This document shows, piece after piece, positions 21,441 to 32,918 of a stretch of DNA of 64,000 bases. The position numbers were made by a program, and so were the translations under genes. Source of the DNA: Didymella arachidicola (Eukaryota; Ascomycota; Dothideomycetes; Pleosporales; Didymellaceae); contig CM049988.1 in NCBI GenBank assembly GCA_016630955.3, positions 1,240,001 through 1,304,000 on the forward strand. Direction: 5' to 3'. The stretch's first letter is position 1; every line of letters starts with the position of its first letter. The notes beneath the pieces are model-generated. The model had not been told where the DNA came from. It searched no databases and worked only from the letters and a program-made list of their open reading frames with translations.

Positions 21441-21862
21441 GCGCCGAAGCCACCCCTTTCATCCCGACATCGAAGATCCTGCGCGTCCGGGCCCATGACA
21501 GCTGGGATGCTTTTAGAGTCCTGAGCCGCTGGGCGCTGGGCGACGCTGCTTCGTACCACACCATCGAGATGCCTGTTGCCTTGGTGCTTGACATGTGCGA
21601 TGAGATTGAGAGTGCGCTCTATGGGGAGCTTGATGGACGTTGGTGTCATCCGTTTCCTGGTCTTGCGGAGGGGTTTTCGGGTGTGCGAGAGGTTGTTGTT
21701 GTGGTTTGTAGGGTAGGAGGTAGAGGAGGTGGAGAGGCTGCGGGATGCGGTGGATGTGATGTTCGGAGGGGCGGGTCTGGGGGCGGAGGAGGGTTGAGGA
21801 AGGGGGGTTGGGGTGGGGTGGGGTGTGTCTTGCTTGGAGATGGGTTAGATGAACTTGGTTGA
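21416..21862 (+). pseudogene. LPAELRN-family C-terminal fragment (plus strand)
   Basis: From 21416 the plus strand reads VTRVCRQTRAEATPFIPTSK, the family's TCRQ region. It goes on through SRWALGDAASYHTIEMPVAL to PFPGLAEGFSGVREVVVVV, like the family tail, before a Gly-rich extension and a stop at 21862. No LPAELRN half precedes it in this orientation; the neighbouring fragment points the other way. This is a truncated remnant created by a rearrangement. Confidence 0.55.
21765..21826 (+). other. G-rich tract with G-quadruplex potential
   Basis: Runs of three to six G separated by one to five bases occur in succession, ending in GGGGTGGGGTGGGGTG. Four or more G-runs with short loops fit the usual G-quadruplex pattern. 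Confidence 0.5.
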
Positions 21863-22213
21863 GTCGCACGAAGTATGTGGGGTCGGCTAGCGGACGCTGA
21901 TCTCTAGGCAGTACGCATGTTATCTGTCTGTATAGTCGTTTGATGGGTTTGAGTCCTCCATCGTGTATTTGCCGTTACATTGGAGAAGATCAAGTGTAAT
22001 CGGTCCCATCGTCAATGCTCAGTCTCGAATGATCATCTCCAGAGTATCCCTGCCGTCGCAAAATACAACGTGCAGAGCGGCAAGCATGTCTTTCCTGTTG
22101 TCGGTATCACCCTCTTCCTTCTAAGCGATGCCTTCTGTCTTATCCCCGTCCCGCGTAAGCACCACGTAGCGAAGTCCTGTAAACCTTGCAGACGGTCGGG
22201 CGAACTGATAGAT

Positions 22214-22707
22214 CTACAAGAACCTAGATATATCTGCGCCCGTGTGCGCCATCTCAGCAGCACGCTCTTGCAGGTGCTGAGCGATTCTCAGCGGCATCTG
22301 AATCACACGGATGGAGCTGCTGTTTCTCACTCGCATAGCCACCAGCATGCAGAGTTTGAAGTGGGCGTCGAGATAAGAGGTCTGGGTCCACCAGATATTG
22401 TCAGGGATGTGCATGATGCAAGGCCTGCTGATGATTGATGCAGCTTCGTTGTGTGTCTGTGTGGAGATGAAGGTCAGGATATCGCCGCTGCGATAGACCC
22501 GAAAAAATTTGCAATTCGGACCAACAAGCGTGAGGCAGAGTGTGGCACACACATAACCGTAGATCTTGTTGCGAAGCTCAGCGGGTAGGCGTAGTAGTGT
22601 AGAGTTCCTCGAGTTGGCCTGTGTACTGAGAAGGTCAGCGGCGTCTATCTTGAGAACAGAGTGACTTACATGGCTTGCTTCGCCGCAGAGATCTTCGGAG
22701 TGTCCAT
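22214..22707 (-). CDS. LPAELRN-motif protein, 149 aa
   Basis: Exons 22670..22707 and 22214..22625 around a 44-bp intron (GTAAGT donor, CTCAG acceptor) give MDTPKISAAKQAI, then TQANSRNSTLLRLPAELRNKIY. The first exon ends in AT, phase 2, like its paralogues. The remainder includes STQTHNEAASIISRP in place of the TCRQ motif and lacks the LFPALE tail, so the protein is shorter than its 191-204 aa relatives. A later CACAG acceptor exists but would break the frame. Role unknown. It is probably a functional though diverged member. Confidence 0.65.
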
Positions 22708-22996
22708 TTGAAGTTGACTGAAAGGAGAGCGCCGGTGGTAGAAGGTCCAATATTCTAGGCTGAGAACGCAGCTATAGATTATAAACAGAAGAAGTCTTGG
22801 CGTCACTCGCCTTCACTTCGCTGCTCACGAGCCTAGTATCTCACAGTGTGCTGCAGTGCCTAGTCAATCATTCGATAAATTACATACTATTATACGCCAT
22901 ACCCACCCTTTACCACCCAAATCAACGCCGCGCTGATGCAAAACACCCTCCCTAAAAACCGCTGTAGTCGCCAGCCCAACCACTCTCACCCCTCAC

Positions 22997-24135
22997 CTAA
23001 TTCCCCACCGCCGTATCATTCAGCGCAACACACACCGCCCCCCGATGATGCCCATTATACTGCCTAATAATACTCTGACTCCCCAGCTCCCACAGCCTCG
23101 CATAATGATCACTACACGCCGTGACCAAATACGCACTATCAGCGCTAAACGCACAGTCCCAGACCCAGCGCTGGTGGCCGTGCAGCGTGGTCTCGAGCGG
23201 GAAGGCGGCAGGGTCGCGGTCAGCGGCTGCGGGGAGGGCGTCGCCGGGCTGGACGTTGTGCGGGGAGGACAAGTCGACGGACCAGATGCGCGAGGTGTGG
23301 TCCGCGGAGCAGGTGGCGAGGTGGCGGACGTCGGGGGAGAGGAGGACGCGGGTTATGTAGGTGTGGTGGGCGAGGAATTTGCAGACGGGGATTATGCTCG
23401 TGAGGTCGCCGCGCATGACCATTTTCCAGACGTAGACGTTGCCCTGGGGGGGTTAGGAGAGGGATGGATGGTTTGGGGGGGGGGGGGGGGGGGGGGTTAC
23501 TTACGGCGTTGTTCCCGGCGCATACCATGCTTCCGTCGCTGGCGACTGTGACGCTGGCGACGCTGACGTCGTCCTCAGGAATCAGCTGGTGGCTGCACTT
23601 GTTCTCGCCCAGGTCCCAGATGCGCACGTTGCCGCCGCGGTCACAGCTGATGAGCTCGCCCTGGTTCGGGTGGATGACGACATCGTTGACTGGCACGCCG
23701 TGCGTGTAGTTCCTCTGGACGTTGCCGCTCCTTGTGTCCCAGATCTTGACCGTGCCGTCCTCGCTGCTGGTCACGAGCCATTTCGACTCGCAGTGGAACG
23801 CGACGCCGGTCACGTTGCTGGTGTGTCCGTCGAAGGTGAGGATTGCGTTGGGGTTCGTCGATTTGATGTCGTACAGCTTGACTGTGTGGTGTCCGGCGGC
23901 GGCGAGGTAGCGCTTGTCAGGTGAGATGCAGAGGCGGTTCACTTGCGAGTCGGGGTGCGGGATTGTGCGGGAGCAGATGCCGGACAGGGCTTCCCAGAAG
24001 CTGGAGGGTCAGTTGGATTTTCGAAGATAATTTGGAGCTGCGCACCGGATTGTGTGGTCATAGCCGGCTGCGTATGTTAGCTGCGGAGTCGCACATGTGG
24101 GGGAGGGACGCACCAGTGCAGAGAATAACAGACAT
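22997..24135 (-). CDS. LST8: LST8, WD40 subunit of TOR complexes
   Basis: Four exons (24114..24135, 24046..24067, 23505..24000, 22997..23443) with introns of 46, 45 and 61 bp give 328 aa. The protein starts MSVILCTAGYDHTIRFWEAL and ends HHRGAVCVALNDTAVG plus Asn, both hallmarks of LST8/GbetaL. Seven WD repeats are recognisable, for example DGTVKIWDTRSG, GGNVRIWDLG, DHTSRIWSVD and DHYARLWELG. LST8 binds the kinase domain of TOR and belongs to both TORC1 and TORC2. Exons 1 and 2 are only 22 nt each. Intron 3 holds a run of 22 C on the coding strand (G 23475..23496 as printed). Residues 247-267 form an insert (NVQPGDALPAAADRDPAAF) longer than in yeast. Confidence 0.93.
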
Positions 24136-24560
24136 TGTGGGCGACGCAGACGAGAGAGAAGCTCCGGAGGTGTTCAGTAGGTCTACGCGACTTCAATTCA
24201 CGCGGTCCGATGAGCTACAACATGGCGTGCGGGGCTGTAGGTGGTGTCGTAAAGTTCACGCAATTCGAGTGAGGTCGAGCTTCGAGAGCACGGACGGAGA
24301 TTCAGCCCTACCGCGGTGAACGAAGACGGTAATCCTGGAACGGGAGCCAAGATCATCGGCCAGCAGAGGTCATCTGTGTGCAACGCATACATAGATGGAC
24401 TTCGCCTACTTCCTATTTACAATCGGGATGTAATGCTTACATTAGAAGCGACAGGCAGTCACGCACGTGTAAACGAGCAAAGTTGTGTACAAGTCATTAC
24501 ATTTCTCTATCCGAATTTGCGCCAACAAAGACCAACCATGCTCTACCGTGGTGTTACATT
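24136..24560. other. Intergenic between LST8 and the acyl-CoA oxidase
   Basis: No gene seen. It must hold the LST8 promoter and the 3' end region of the oxidase gene, both on the minus strand. Confidence 0.5.
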
Positions 24561-26737
24561 CTACAACTTCGACTTCTCGATCCTCTTAAATAGCACGTCG
24601 TTCTGCGGGTAGGGATCCACAGTGATGTTGTTCAGAGGGTTGAGCTCGCTGGCACGGTGGAACATGTCCTCATACACCTTACCGTCAGCACGACCCAGAC
24701 TGCTGTCCAGCACCCAGTCATCGAAGCCCCACGCATCCACAAGGCGGACAGCATGCGGCCTGATCTCCTTCAGCAGCTTCATCACAGCACTGGTCCTGGC
24801 GAGCATGATCTGGTGCTTAGCGCACGCGCCACTGGCGTAGAACTCGCTGCCCTCCTGCTCGAGCGTGTGCAGGGCGAAGAGGCGGAAGAGCTTCATCAGC
24901 ACGTCGACGGTGTCGTTGTTGATCTGGTTGCTGTTCGCGATGGCTTGTAGCGCGGAGAGGTTGTTCTTGACGATCATCCACTGGGCGTGCGCCTTGGAGA
25001 GGCGGTAGAAGTCGACGAGCAGGTCGTTCCACGGCTTCTTCTCGATGTCGCGGTGCTTGTGTGCCTCGAATGTGAGGAAGGCTACGCGCCATGCGAAGGC
25101 GTCGACGAGGTCCTTGTCGGAGCCAATGACGTCGAAGGCGCAGCCGATCTCACGGCGTGACTGGAACTCGGAGAGGATCTTGGTGGTGTCGTTGGTGGGA
25201 CGCTCGCCATTTAGGACGGAACGGGCCGACTTGAGAAGGTATCGGGCTACCTGCTGCGTGAGCATGTAGTTGTCACCCTCCCATGTGAGTGTGGGAAGGT
25301 AGTCAGCATACCACGTGCCGATGCCGCTGTCACATGTCAGCGTTGTATCGTCTTCGATACCTCAAAAGACTTCACCTGAAACTGGAGTATCCGTGACCGC
25401 CGCACGCACGGCGGCACACCTCCAGACCCTCACCGGCAATAGTACTGCTGAGCGACTTGAGAGCGCACGACGAGGCGTGCAGGTCGGCCATCATATCGCT
25501 GCCCGACTCGAGCTCCTCGGGGCCAGCGCCACGCTTTGACTCGTTCTTGTTCCTGGGCTGCTTGATCTTCTCCTGGTTGGCCTGGTACATTTCCATCATG
25601 GACTTTCCGGTGAAGTGCAGAGCGAATGTGGCGGCAATGAGGGGAAGGAGGCGAATCTGGACCATGGTATAGTTGAGCACGGGTGTCTCTGCCTCGCCAG
25701 CCCGAGCATCGCGGTCCTGGAACTGGCGGCGGACAGCTGCGTAGCGAGTGGCAATGGTAACACCGCGGGCAAGTACACTGCCAGCCTGCATGACGATAGT
25801 CGAACGGACCCATGTCAGTGTGCCGTACACAAGGGCAGGCGAGCCGCGGCGGCCGAACTTGTTGGTGTTGGGGTCGACGTATTGGTACTTGGCAAGCATG
25901 CTGATGTGAGGCACCTTGACGTTGTTGAAGAGCAGGAAACCATTGTCCATGGTGTTGTAACCGAACTTGGGACCGATGTCGCCAACGTGAATGTTCGGGA
26001 GCGGCTCGTGGGTCTTCATGTCGCGGACCTGGACGACGAAGGGGGTTGGGCCGTAAGACTTACCCTTGATGATGAGCTGAGCCATAACCACGGCGTGGTT
26101 GGCAGTGCGGCCGAGGGAGCCGATCCACCACTTGCTGGCAGTCAGATGTGGGGAGTGGATGGTGAAGGTCTTGTCGTCCTCGTTCCATGTTGCTGTGGTC
26201 TCGAGTCCACGCACGTTGGATCCGTGGCCCAATTCGGTCTGGGCGTAGCATCCGATGATTTCGTAGTTCTCGGCCTTGGTGAGCCACTTTTGCTGCTGCT
26301 CTTCGGTACCCTGTCCGGCAAGTGTGACCTGATGGTTTAGCTGAATGTCAGCCTCTTTGGCAGGCTATGCATACCTTGAACATACTATCATGGAGGCCGT
26401 ATGGACCGGGCTCTCCGACGAGCTCTGTGGCGTCCCGGAACTCATCATACGACCAGTTGTGCTTCTTCTTGAGAAGCCTCAGCTTCTTCTCCCTGGCAAG
26501 AGCTCTCTCGAAGCGATCTACTCTCCCCATGAAGTAGTTCTGCGATTTGTCGAAGATTGGCTCGGCCTTGAGTAGCTCTATGATATGGTTCCGCCTCTGG
26601 ATGACCTCCTTGGTATGTAGCAGCTCCTCCAACTTCTGGACGGGAATGTTGGAACCAGCACGCTCCTTAGCAAGGAGCTCATGGCCCTGTACGCCCGAAG
26701 GCCTCAATTGCTTTACCCAGTCTGGTGTTTGCGGCAT
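24561..26737 (-). CDS. Peroxisomal acyl-CoA oxidase
   Basis: Three exons (26375..26737, 25376..26328, 24561..25326) with introns of 46 and 49 bp give 693 aa, normal for acyl-CoA oxidases. It oxidises acyl-CoA to trans-2-enoyl-CoA with FAD, making hydrogen peroxide, the first step of peroxisomal beta-oxidation. Visible landmarks are CYAQTELGHGSNVRGLETTA (FAD/acyl site), WWIGSLGRTANHAVV, RRACGGHGYS, and LTWEGDNYMLTQQVARY, whose Glu is the usual catalytic base. The last three residues are SKL, a perfect PTS1 signal. The Met at 26737 starts the typical QTPDWVKQL segment; the open frame upstream is probably not coding. A strong call. Yeast POX1 is the nearest named homologue. Confidence 0.94.
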
Positions 26738-28314
26738 GGCGATGGTATGAGGTGTGATGATGAACAGAGAGTGGGAAAAGAGGTAGGGGGGCTTGATCTT
26801 TGTATCTAGCACGTCAAGACGGCGAGATCCCTCGGCAGCGAGATCGCTGGGAAGCTGGAACGCGCTAGTGCTCACACCGAGGCTCAAGGTTCTTGGATTG
26901 AGGCTCCAAAAGCGCCGAAATGGCGCGTCTATTCGGGCGACGCGCGCCTTTGCGGTAAAGTGCGCATCGGCGGTCTCCACGATGTCTCACGGACAGAACG
27001 TGGTGCTTTGCGCCTGCCCCGTGTCTCCCCCGCGTGGCCAACCATCCCCAGATGGCCGTTGGAAGCGGCTAGTGTGGGTGTTCGAGATGCCGAGGTTCAT
27101 CGCAGAGCCTGCTCACGTGTGCTGGTAGATGATAGATGATCTGATAAGATCTGGCGACGCTGAAAGGCCAAAACTAAAAGGCTCTGGTAGACATGACGTG
27201 CGTTGCATGTGTCGTGTTAGGAGTCGTGAAGCATGTGAAAAGAGCTGGTGTTCGACGCACGTGTCAGCAGTGACTTAAGGTTCACTTCATCATGTCCGCG
27301 CACCAAGTCTTTGAGCACCCAGCCTGCTTCCTCAGTGCTGCCATGTTGCTAAGATAAAATCGCCGAAGGACCCTGACTATCTCCGGACGTCTGTGGGTAC
27401 CGTAGAAGCTCGTCTGACGGACACACATCTTGTTCGAGTACATGCTATATATTTAGATCTCGGGGGAAAGACGAGTGCGTGCAAGATTTCGATCCAGTCC
27501 AGCACCATGACGAGGGTGCACGACACGCTCAGAACGGGTGGGACAGCTGCATGTGGGGCTTGCTGCCCTTGACACCAGACAATGACCACAAGCTGTGGTA
27601 TCTGCGGTGTTTCGAGAGAAAGGATTGAAGGACTTCCAGGGTGGAAACAATTCCACATAGGCACTGTCTAGTGCCCACCTGCCAAAGCAAGTGAGGTTGC
27701 CTGGACGTGCGGCGGTGCTGTCAGCCGCAGCAGGCAGTATCTAGCGGACAAGGTGGCAGGCGGTCTCGATTTGCAATTGCGCTCCAATTGAGTTTGCAGC
27801 CCTGTGCAACGGCACGCGAGCTGCGAGATCAGGCTGCGAGGAGGATGCAAGGAGAGGCGCACCTCAGGCTGCTCTGCATGTCTGCACCGCTGGCAGCTCA
27901 CCGGCGGGCGCGTAGACTCGCTGGGGGCTCTCTCCTGGCGTCACGCGCAGAAAATGCCACAGTTCGTCATCTCAGCCTGACGTTCGAAAGCTAGGCCCAG
28001 CTAGCCTAGCGCTGCTGTCGATGCTGTCGAGGGCTCGAGTGAGAGCGTTACTCCTCAACACCAACCCGTGCTGTTTACCTACTCTTAGTGAGCTAGACAC
28101 GCAATTCTCCCTGCCCGCCTCCCTCCCCCTCCATTCTACCTTCACCGCAGCACCGCCGCCCGCCCACGCAGCTGCACCCGCCCGCGCTTCCCGTTTTCCG
28201 ACCACCCCACTCAGACCCTTGACGGCTCACAATTGCATGAACGCAAGACGCCGTTCGCTGCACCTCCACTTCTCCTCTCCCCTTGCCCCGCGGTCCTCGT
28301 AGGCACCAGGCACC
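26738..28314. other. Divergent promoter region, 1.6 kb
   Basis: It separates the minus-strand acyl-CoA oxidase from the plus-strand PP2C gene. I see no further gene. It contains short direct-repeat-like AGATGATAGATGATCTGATAAGATC around 27127-27151 and a C-rich stretch near 28100-28300 upstream of the phosphatase start. Confidence 0.45.
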
Positions 28315-30022
28315 ATGGGTCAGACACTGTCCGAGCCCGTCGTCGACAAGGTGCGTTGTCAAAACAACGTCCCCGCCCCCGCACTGAAAACACGACCTAC
28401 CGCACCGCCATGCCACGCCGCGCGCGAAAACAAAGCTTGTGACGTACTGACTATGCTTGCAGAAATCAGAGTCTGGCGATGGCGAGCACTTCATCTTCGG
28501 CACGTCCTCGATGCAGGGCTGGCGCATCAGCATGGAGGATGCCCACGCGTGCATCCTCGACCTGCAAGCCGCTGTTGATGGCGGCAAGCCCACCGAGGCC
28601 GACAAGCGACTGGCTTTCTTCGGTGTATACGACGGTCACGGTGGCGACAAGGTAGCCATCTACACAGGCGAGCACCTGCACGAGATTGTAGCAAAACAGG
28701 AGGCCTTCAAGGAAGGCGACTTAAAAAAGGCTCTGCAGGACGGCTTCCTCGCCACTGACCGCGCCATCTTGAGCGGTACGAGGCTTTCTTCTTGCGGTAC
28801 TCGCAAACGGCTGACAGATGACAGACCCCAGATACGAGGAGGAGGTTTCTGGCTGCACAGCGTCCGTTGGCATTCTGTCCAAGGACAAGATCTACGTCGT
28901 ACGTATGCCTACACAGACTCCTGCAGCATCTAACATCGCCAGGCCAACTCTGGTGACTCCCGCACAGTCTTGGGCGTAAAGGGTCGCGCAAAGCCCCTTT
29001 CGTTCGACCACAAGCCGCAGAACGAGGGTGAGCATCTCCTTGTACATATCCTAGAAGCGCGCTGACACCATCTAGCTGAGAAAGCACGCATTCAGGCTGC
29101 TGGAGGATTTGTCGACTTCGGCCGCGTCAACGGCAACCTCGCCCTCTCCCGCGCGATCGGCGACTTCGAGTTCAAGAAGAGCGCCGATCTTCCCCCTGAG
29201 CAGCAGATCGTCACCGCCTTCCCTGACGTCGAGATACACGAGATCAACGCCGATGACGAGTTCCTCGTTGTAGCCTGTGACGGTACGCGCAACCTGCACA
29301 AGTCTTGATCTCTGGCTAACATCCACAGGTATTTGGGATGTCCAGTCGTCCCAGGCTGTTATCGAATTCGTTAGGCGTGGAATTGTGGCAAAGCAGGACC
29401 TCGCGTCCATCTGCGAGAACATGATGGACAACTGTCTCGCGTCCAACAGCGACACCGGAGGCGTCGGCTGCGACAACATGACCATCACCATCATTGGTCT
29501 GCTTCAGGGTCGCACCAAGGAGCAGTGGTACGAGGACATCGCAAAGAGGGTGGCAAACGGAGAGGGCCCATGTGCGCCGCCCGAGTACGGCAAGTCTGAA
29601 GATCCAGCACCGTCGGCCCCTGAGGCTGAAGAGTAATTCAAGTCTAATACATCAATGCAGCCGAGTTCCGCGGCCCGGGAAACCACCACCGCATTGACGA
29701 TAGCCCCGATGAACATGACATGGATCTTGACCACCGATTCAGACCTTCCGGTACGGGTGGCCGCATTATTCTATTAGGCGATGGCACTGAAATTGAGACC
29801 GACGGCACAGACAATGAATTGTTCGATAACGACGACGAGGAGAAAGACCTCGACTCCCAGGTCAACAAGTTCAGCAAAAACGACGCCAAGCGCGAGGGCA
29901 CCCCTGGGCCTGGCGCCACCGAAGTGACCGAGTCGCCCTCGTCTGTCGCGACCGAGAAGTCCGACGACAAGGATTCGGCCGGCGAGAAGACAAAGCTCGA
30001 CACACCTGCGAGCGAGAAATAG
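28315..30022 (+). CDS. PP2C Ser/Thr phosphatase (Ptc2/Ptc3-like)
   Basis: Seven exons (28315..28350, 28463..28775, 28825..28898, 28943..29027, 29076..29282, 29329..29589, 29661..30022) give 445 aa. The start MGQTLSEPV fits myristoylatable Ptc2-type proteins. Metal-binding and core motifs in order are SMEDAHA, FFGVYDGHGG, SGCTASVGIL, ANSGDSRTVL, GNLALSRAIGDFEFK, VVACDGIWDV and GCDNMTITI. The C-terminal extension has EFRGPGNHHRIDDSPDE and GGRIILLGDGTE, as in Ptc2/Ptc3. The last intron (29590..29660) starts with GC (GCAAGT) and joins PPEY to A-EFRGPG as in relatives. If it is not removed, a TAA at 29634 ends the protein about 15 residues later. Yeast Ptc2/3 act in stress-MAPK and DNA-damage recovery. 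Confidence 0.9.
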
Positions 30023-31681
30023 ATACGGGTCACGGTCGAGTAATGTCTTTCATACCTTGGGGCGGTTCGTTTGTGTTGAACGGTTTACGAGATGCGGAAC
30101 GGGCAAATTACGATCAAGATACCTGGCGTCGCGAGTCGCCTCCTAGCACCTATCTTTCGATGAACGCAGTACCCATATGATGTGATGCTTCGAGTGATGG
30201 CAGCCTCTGCTCACGTGCGTGCTCAAGTGAAGTTGGACCCTGTGCTCGTTGGCCCGCAGAGCCTCATCGATGCACTGACACTTCCCCACCTTGGAATCCA
30301 TGTCCAGCATATCCGTGCGTTCAGGAAAGGAAGCTATAGCGGGCTGACGGGGCGCAGTGCTTCATCCCGACCACGACACATAATGCACAACCCAGAATTG
30401 TTGGATATATGAATTAGTCCCAATCTTCATCAGGAGCATGTCGACAATATTCAAGACTGCTGCGAGACACGACGCAAGTCCTCAAAGTCCAATCAATGCA
30501 TTATCGCCAGTCCAATCCCCAAGCAGAAGATCTTCGATGCGCATCTCCCTGCCTGACATGCAAACTCGAACAAACAACACCCTACTGCTTCCAGTCTATC
30601 AGCTGATTCACAGCAAGTAGATTAGTGTGTGAGGGTCGTAAATGCTGTGTATGTGAGGTGTTGCGTGGGCTGACCATAATCGTACGTGAATCAGATGTGG
30701 ATCTTCTTGCGCTGTGTTTCTTGCTCGAATGAAGGTGGGCTTGTTTGGAGAAGTTTGGGCTACTTTTCAGTATTCAAATATAATTATTATTAAAACATTT
30801 ACTTGGTTATGTAACGTAGCAGAAAAAGGTTACTATAGCTACACACAACGCAGAGATATTAAGACATGCTAGAATCTAAAAGGAAGGCATAGTATACTAT
30901 ATAGACACTAGTAGTATAGAGCTTATAAAGCTATTTACTATGTTACTATATGCAGAGAGAGTATGTATTAGGGACCTTTAATATTTGCAATACGTAAGTA
31001 TATAGACTGTCGCCTGTTGTATATAATATATGCAAAGGAACCGCAGGTCTCTGCTCTCACATGGCCGAGTCTGCATTTCGAAAATAAGCTATACCTTTTG
31101 CTACGTACCCATGGTACCCGGACTGCAGAGTCACACAGGAGCAGTTGCCACCGCTGCAGAAATGTTTAGACCCAAACATATACTAGAATTTGTGCATTAT
31201 CTAGCGAAGCATTCGGGGCGCTCGTAGTAGCATAGCTATGTGCCTATCTATAATCTGGTAGAAGCAACAATCGTACCAACGTCCTGCAGGATTACATGTA
31301 CGCAGTATGCATTAATTACTTATGGTGCTGTCTGGACGTACAAACTACAGGACAGCACCTCCTTATATCATGGTGCTACAACTATGGTACGTCAGCACAA
31401 TTTTACTTGTACCGACAGACTCGGGATGCGTTCCTGACATAACTGAATCTCTGTACAGGATCTCTTAAGGGAAAACCCTCTATCAAGCAGCGGCAGGTGG
31501 GGATACTCGAAAGGATAATTAGAGGTTGTGCAAAAGTCGTTTAAGGGATTTGGCCGCGTGATATTAAAGGGTCTCCCATGATGTCACATTTCGGGCGTCA
31601 AAAATAGACCTCACGAAGTACTTAAGCCCACTCACCATCACAAACAGTCGAGAGGTCACTTGGTGAGGCACGGCTTCTTTC
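30023..31681. other. Intergenic, includes an AT-rich block
   Basis: No gene is supported. The region 30760..31030 is strongly AT-rich with many TA steps, unlike the rest of the window. The remaining sequence has only short frames. Confidence 0.55.
30760..31030. repeat. AT-rich, TA-rich block (possible RIP-degraded repeat)
   Basis: About 270 bp of sequence such as TATAATTATTATTAAAAC and GTATACTATATAGACACTAG stand out from neighbours of about 50% GC. An excess of TpA is the known mark of repeat-induced point mutation in ascomycetes. I cannot tell what the original element was. Confidence 0.45.
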
Positions 31682-32330
31682 ATGTCATCGCAAAATGCTA
31701 GGCGCCCCGGGTCATTTGAAGCCTCCAATAGAGACGTCATGTGAGCGCAATCTGGTCGAATATCTCATATCAACAGTAGCTGGTCGTATACGTAGAAACC
31801 GGAGGAATCAGTACAATTCACGTTTCCTACAACTACCGGCTGAGCTACGAAACTAGATATACAGCTTTGTCTGCGACACAATTTCGCTGCATATGAGTCC
31901 GCGACTCGGCGCTGTCAAGAGCGGAACATGTCTGAAACTGGTCTGTCGTCAAATCAGCCACGAAGCGTCCCAATATACGGAGTCTCCTTACATCCTCGAA
32001 ATGCTCAACGACTTGAACTAGCTCCACGAGATCGCTCGCTTCGTCGGACAACAAACCTTGAGCCAAATCCACACTTTGAACGTAGATATCGACTTCTGTA
32101 TAAACATCGCGCGGTCTGAGTGGCGTACAGTTCTTACCACAGAATCTCCAGAGTTGACGCTAAAGGACATCCTACTGAATCTTCTCCGCCTAATCATGTA
32201 TCATTCTAAAGGGCCCGAATCGCCTGGTCACCCGAGACGAATTGTTTATTGGGAGGCAAGGAGGGAACCGTTGGATTTTGAGAAACGTGTGAGGAAGATA
32301 TTTGGGTGGTTGTTCGGTCCAATTACTTGA
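31682..32330 (+). pseudogene. LPAELRN-family pseudogene, two stop codons
   Basis: Exon 1 (31682..31740) encodes MSSQNARRPGSFEASNRDV and ends in AT at phase 2. A 55-bp intron (GTGAGC donor, CGTAG acceptor) leads to exon 2 (31796..32330), which reads NRRNQYNSRFLQLPAELRN, then a TAG at 31854 where the family has Lys, then IYSFVCDTISLHMSP. The CRQ motif (LVCRQISHEASQY) follows and a second TAG lies at 32019. Beyond it the frame stays open to 32330, ending RKIFGWLFGPIT. Gene plan and splice sites are intact, so two point mutations alone explain the loss. Confidence 0.75.
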
Positions 32331-32918
32331 GCGAACACACATTATTTACATGTATCAATTAAGGCTCACACTTTCGACAAGCTGGATAAAGAGATTGTGC
32401 TCTACCCAACAGTAGCGATACCCTGAGCTGTTGACTATCGAAATTTTCAGGGATATGTGCAAAGCCATCATGTACATGTTTGAGTTGATGCATCGCTCGT
32501 CATGACTGGAGTGGTCGTCTGGTCGAAAAAAGAAAATGTCACATTGTTTCAGCAGTTCAGGACTTGTGGTTTTTATGAGAGTTTTCGCGCGCGAGGAAGT
32601 TAGATGGATGATAGCAGTGGTTGTTGAGGGCTAACCTCGATCAGCCGGGGCTGGAGGTCACTTGTGGTCACTTGTGGTCACTTATGGCCGAGACCTGGTA
32701 AGTGAATGCTTGCACCATCCGGGCTTGTTCAGAAACAAATTTTCAACTTTTTCTCAATGCCAATTATTAGCGATGAGCTTTGACAGCGGCAGTCGGTGCT
32801 GTTTTCACTTTCACCTCGCCAAGCCTCGTCAATGCACAATTTAGCAGATCGCTTTGGTGGTCCGTCTTTCCACTCGTATGTAGTCGTATCTCCATTCGTA
32901 CTCTTCACGGCTACCAAG
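32331..32918. other. Intergenic with a short tandem repeat
   Basis: No gene seen. A 10-bp tandem repeat lies at 32656..32687. The last few hundred bases should act as promoter for the next family gene. Confidence 0.45.
32656..32687 (+). repeat. 10-bp tandem repeat, three copies
   Basis: The unit CTTGTGGTCA occurs in direct succession; the third copy has one change (CTTATGG). Confidence 0.7.

Noticed and set aside
22626..22669. Reading through the intron of the 22214..22707 gene as one long frame
   Set aside because: That frame has no ATG, while the spliced form starts with ATG and follows the gene plan of the paralogues.
24198..24392. LELRELYD on the minus strand as another LPAELRN relic
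   Set aside because: Only a few residues match and neither the TCRQ region nor the intron plan is present.
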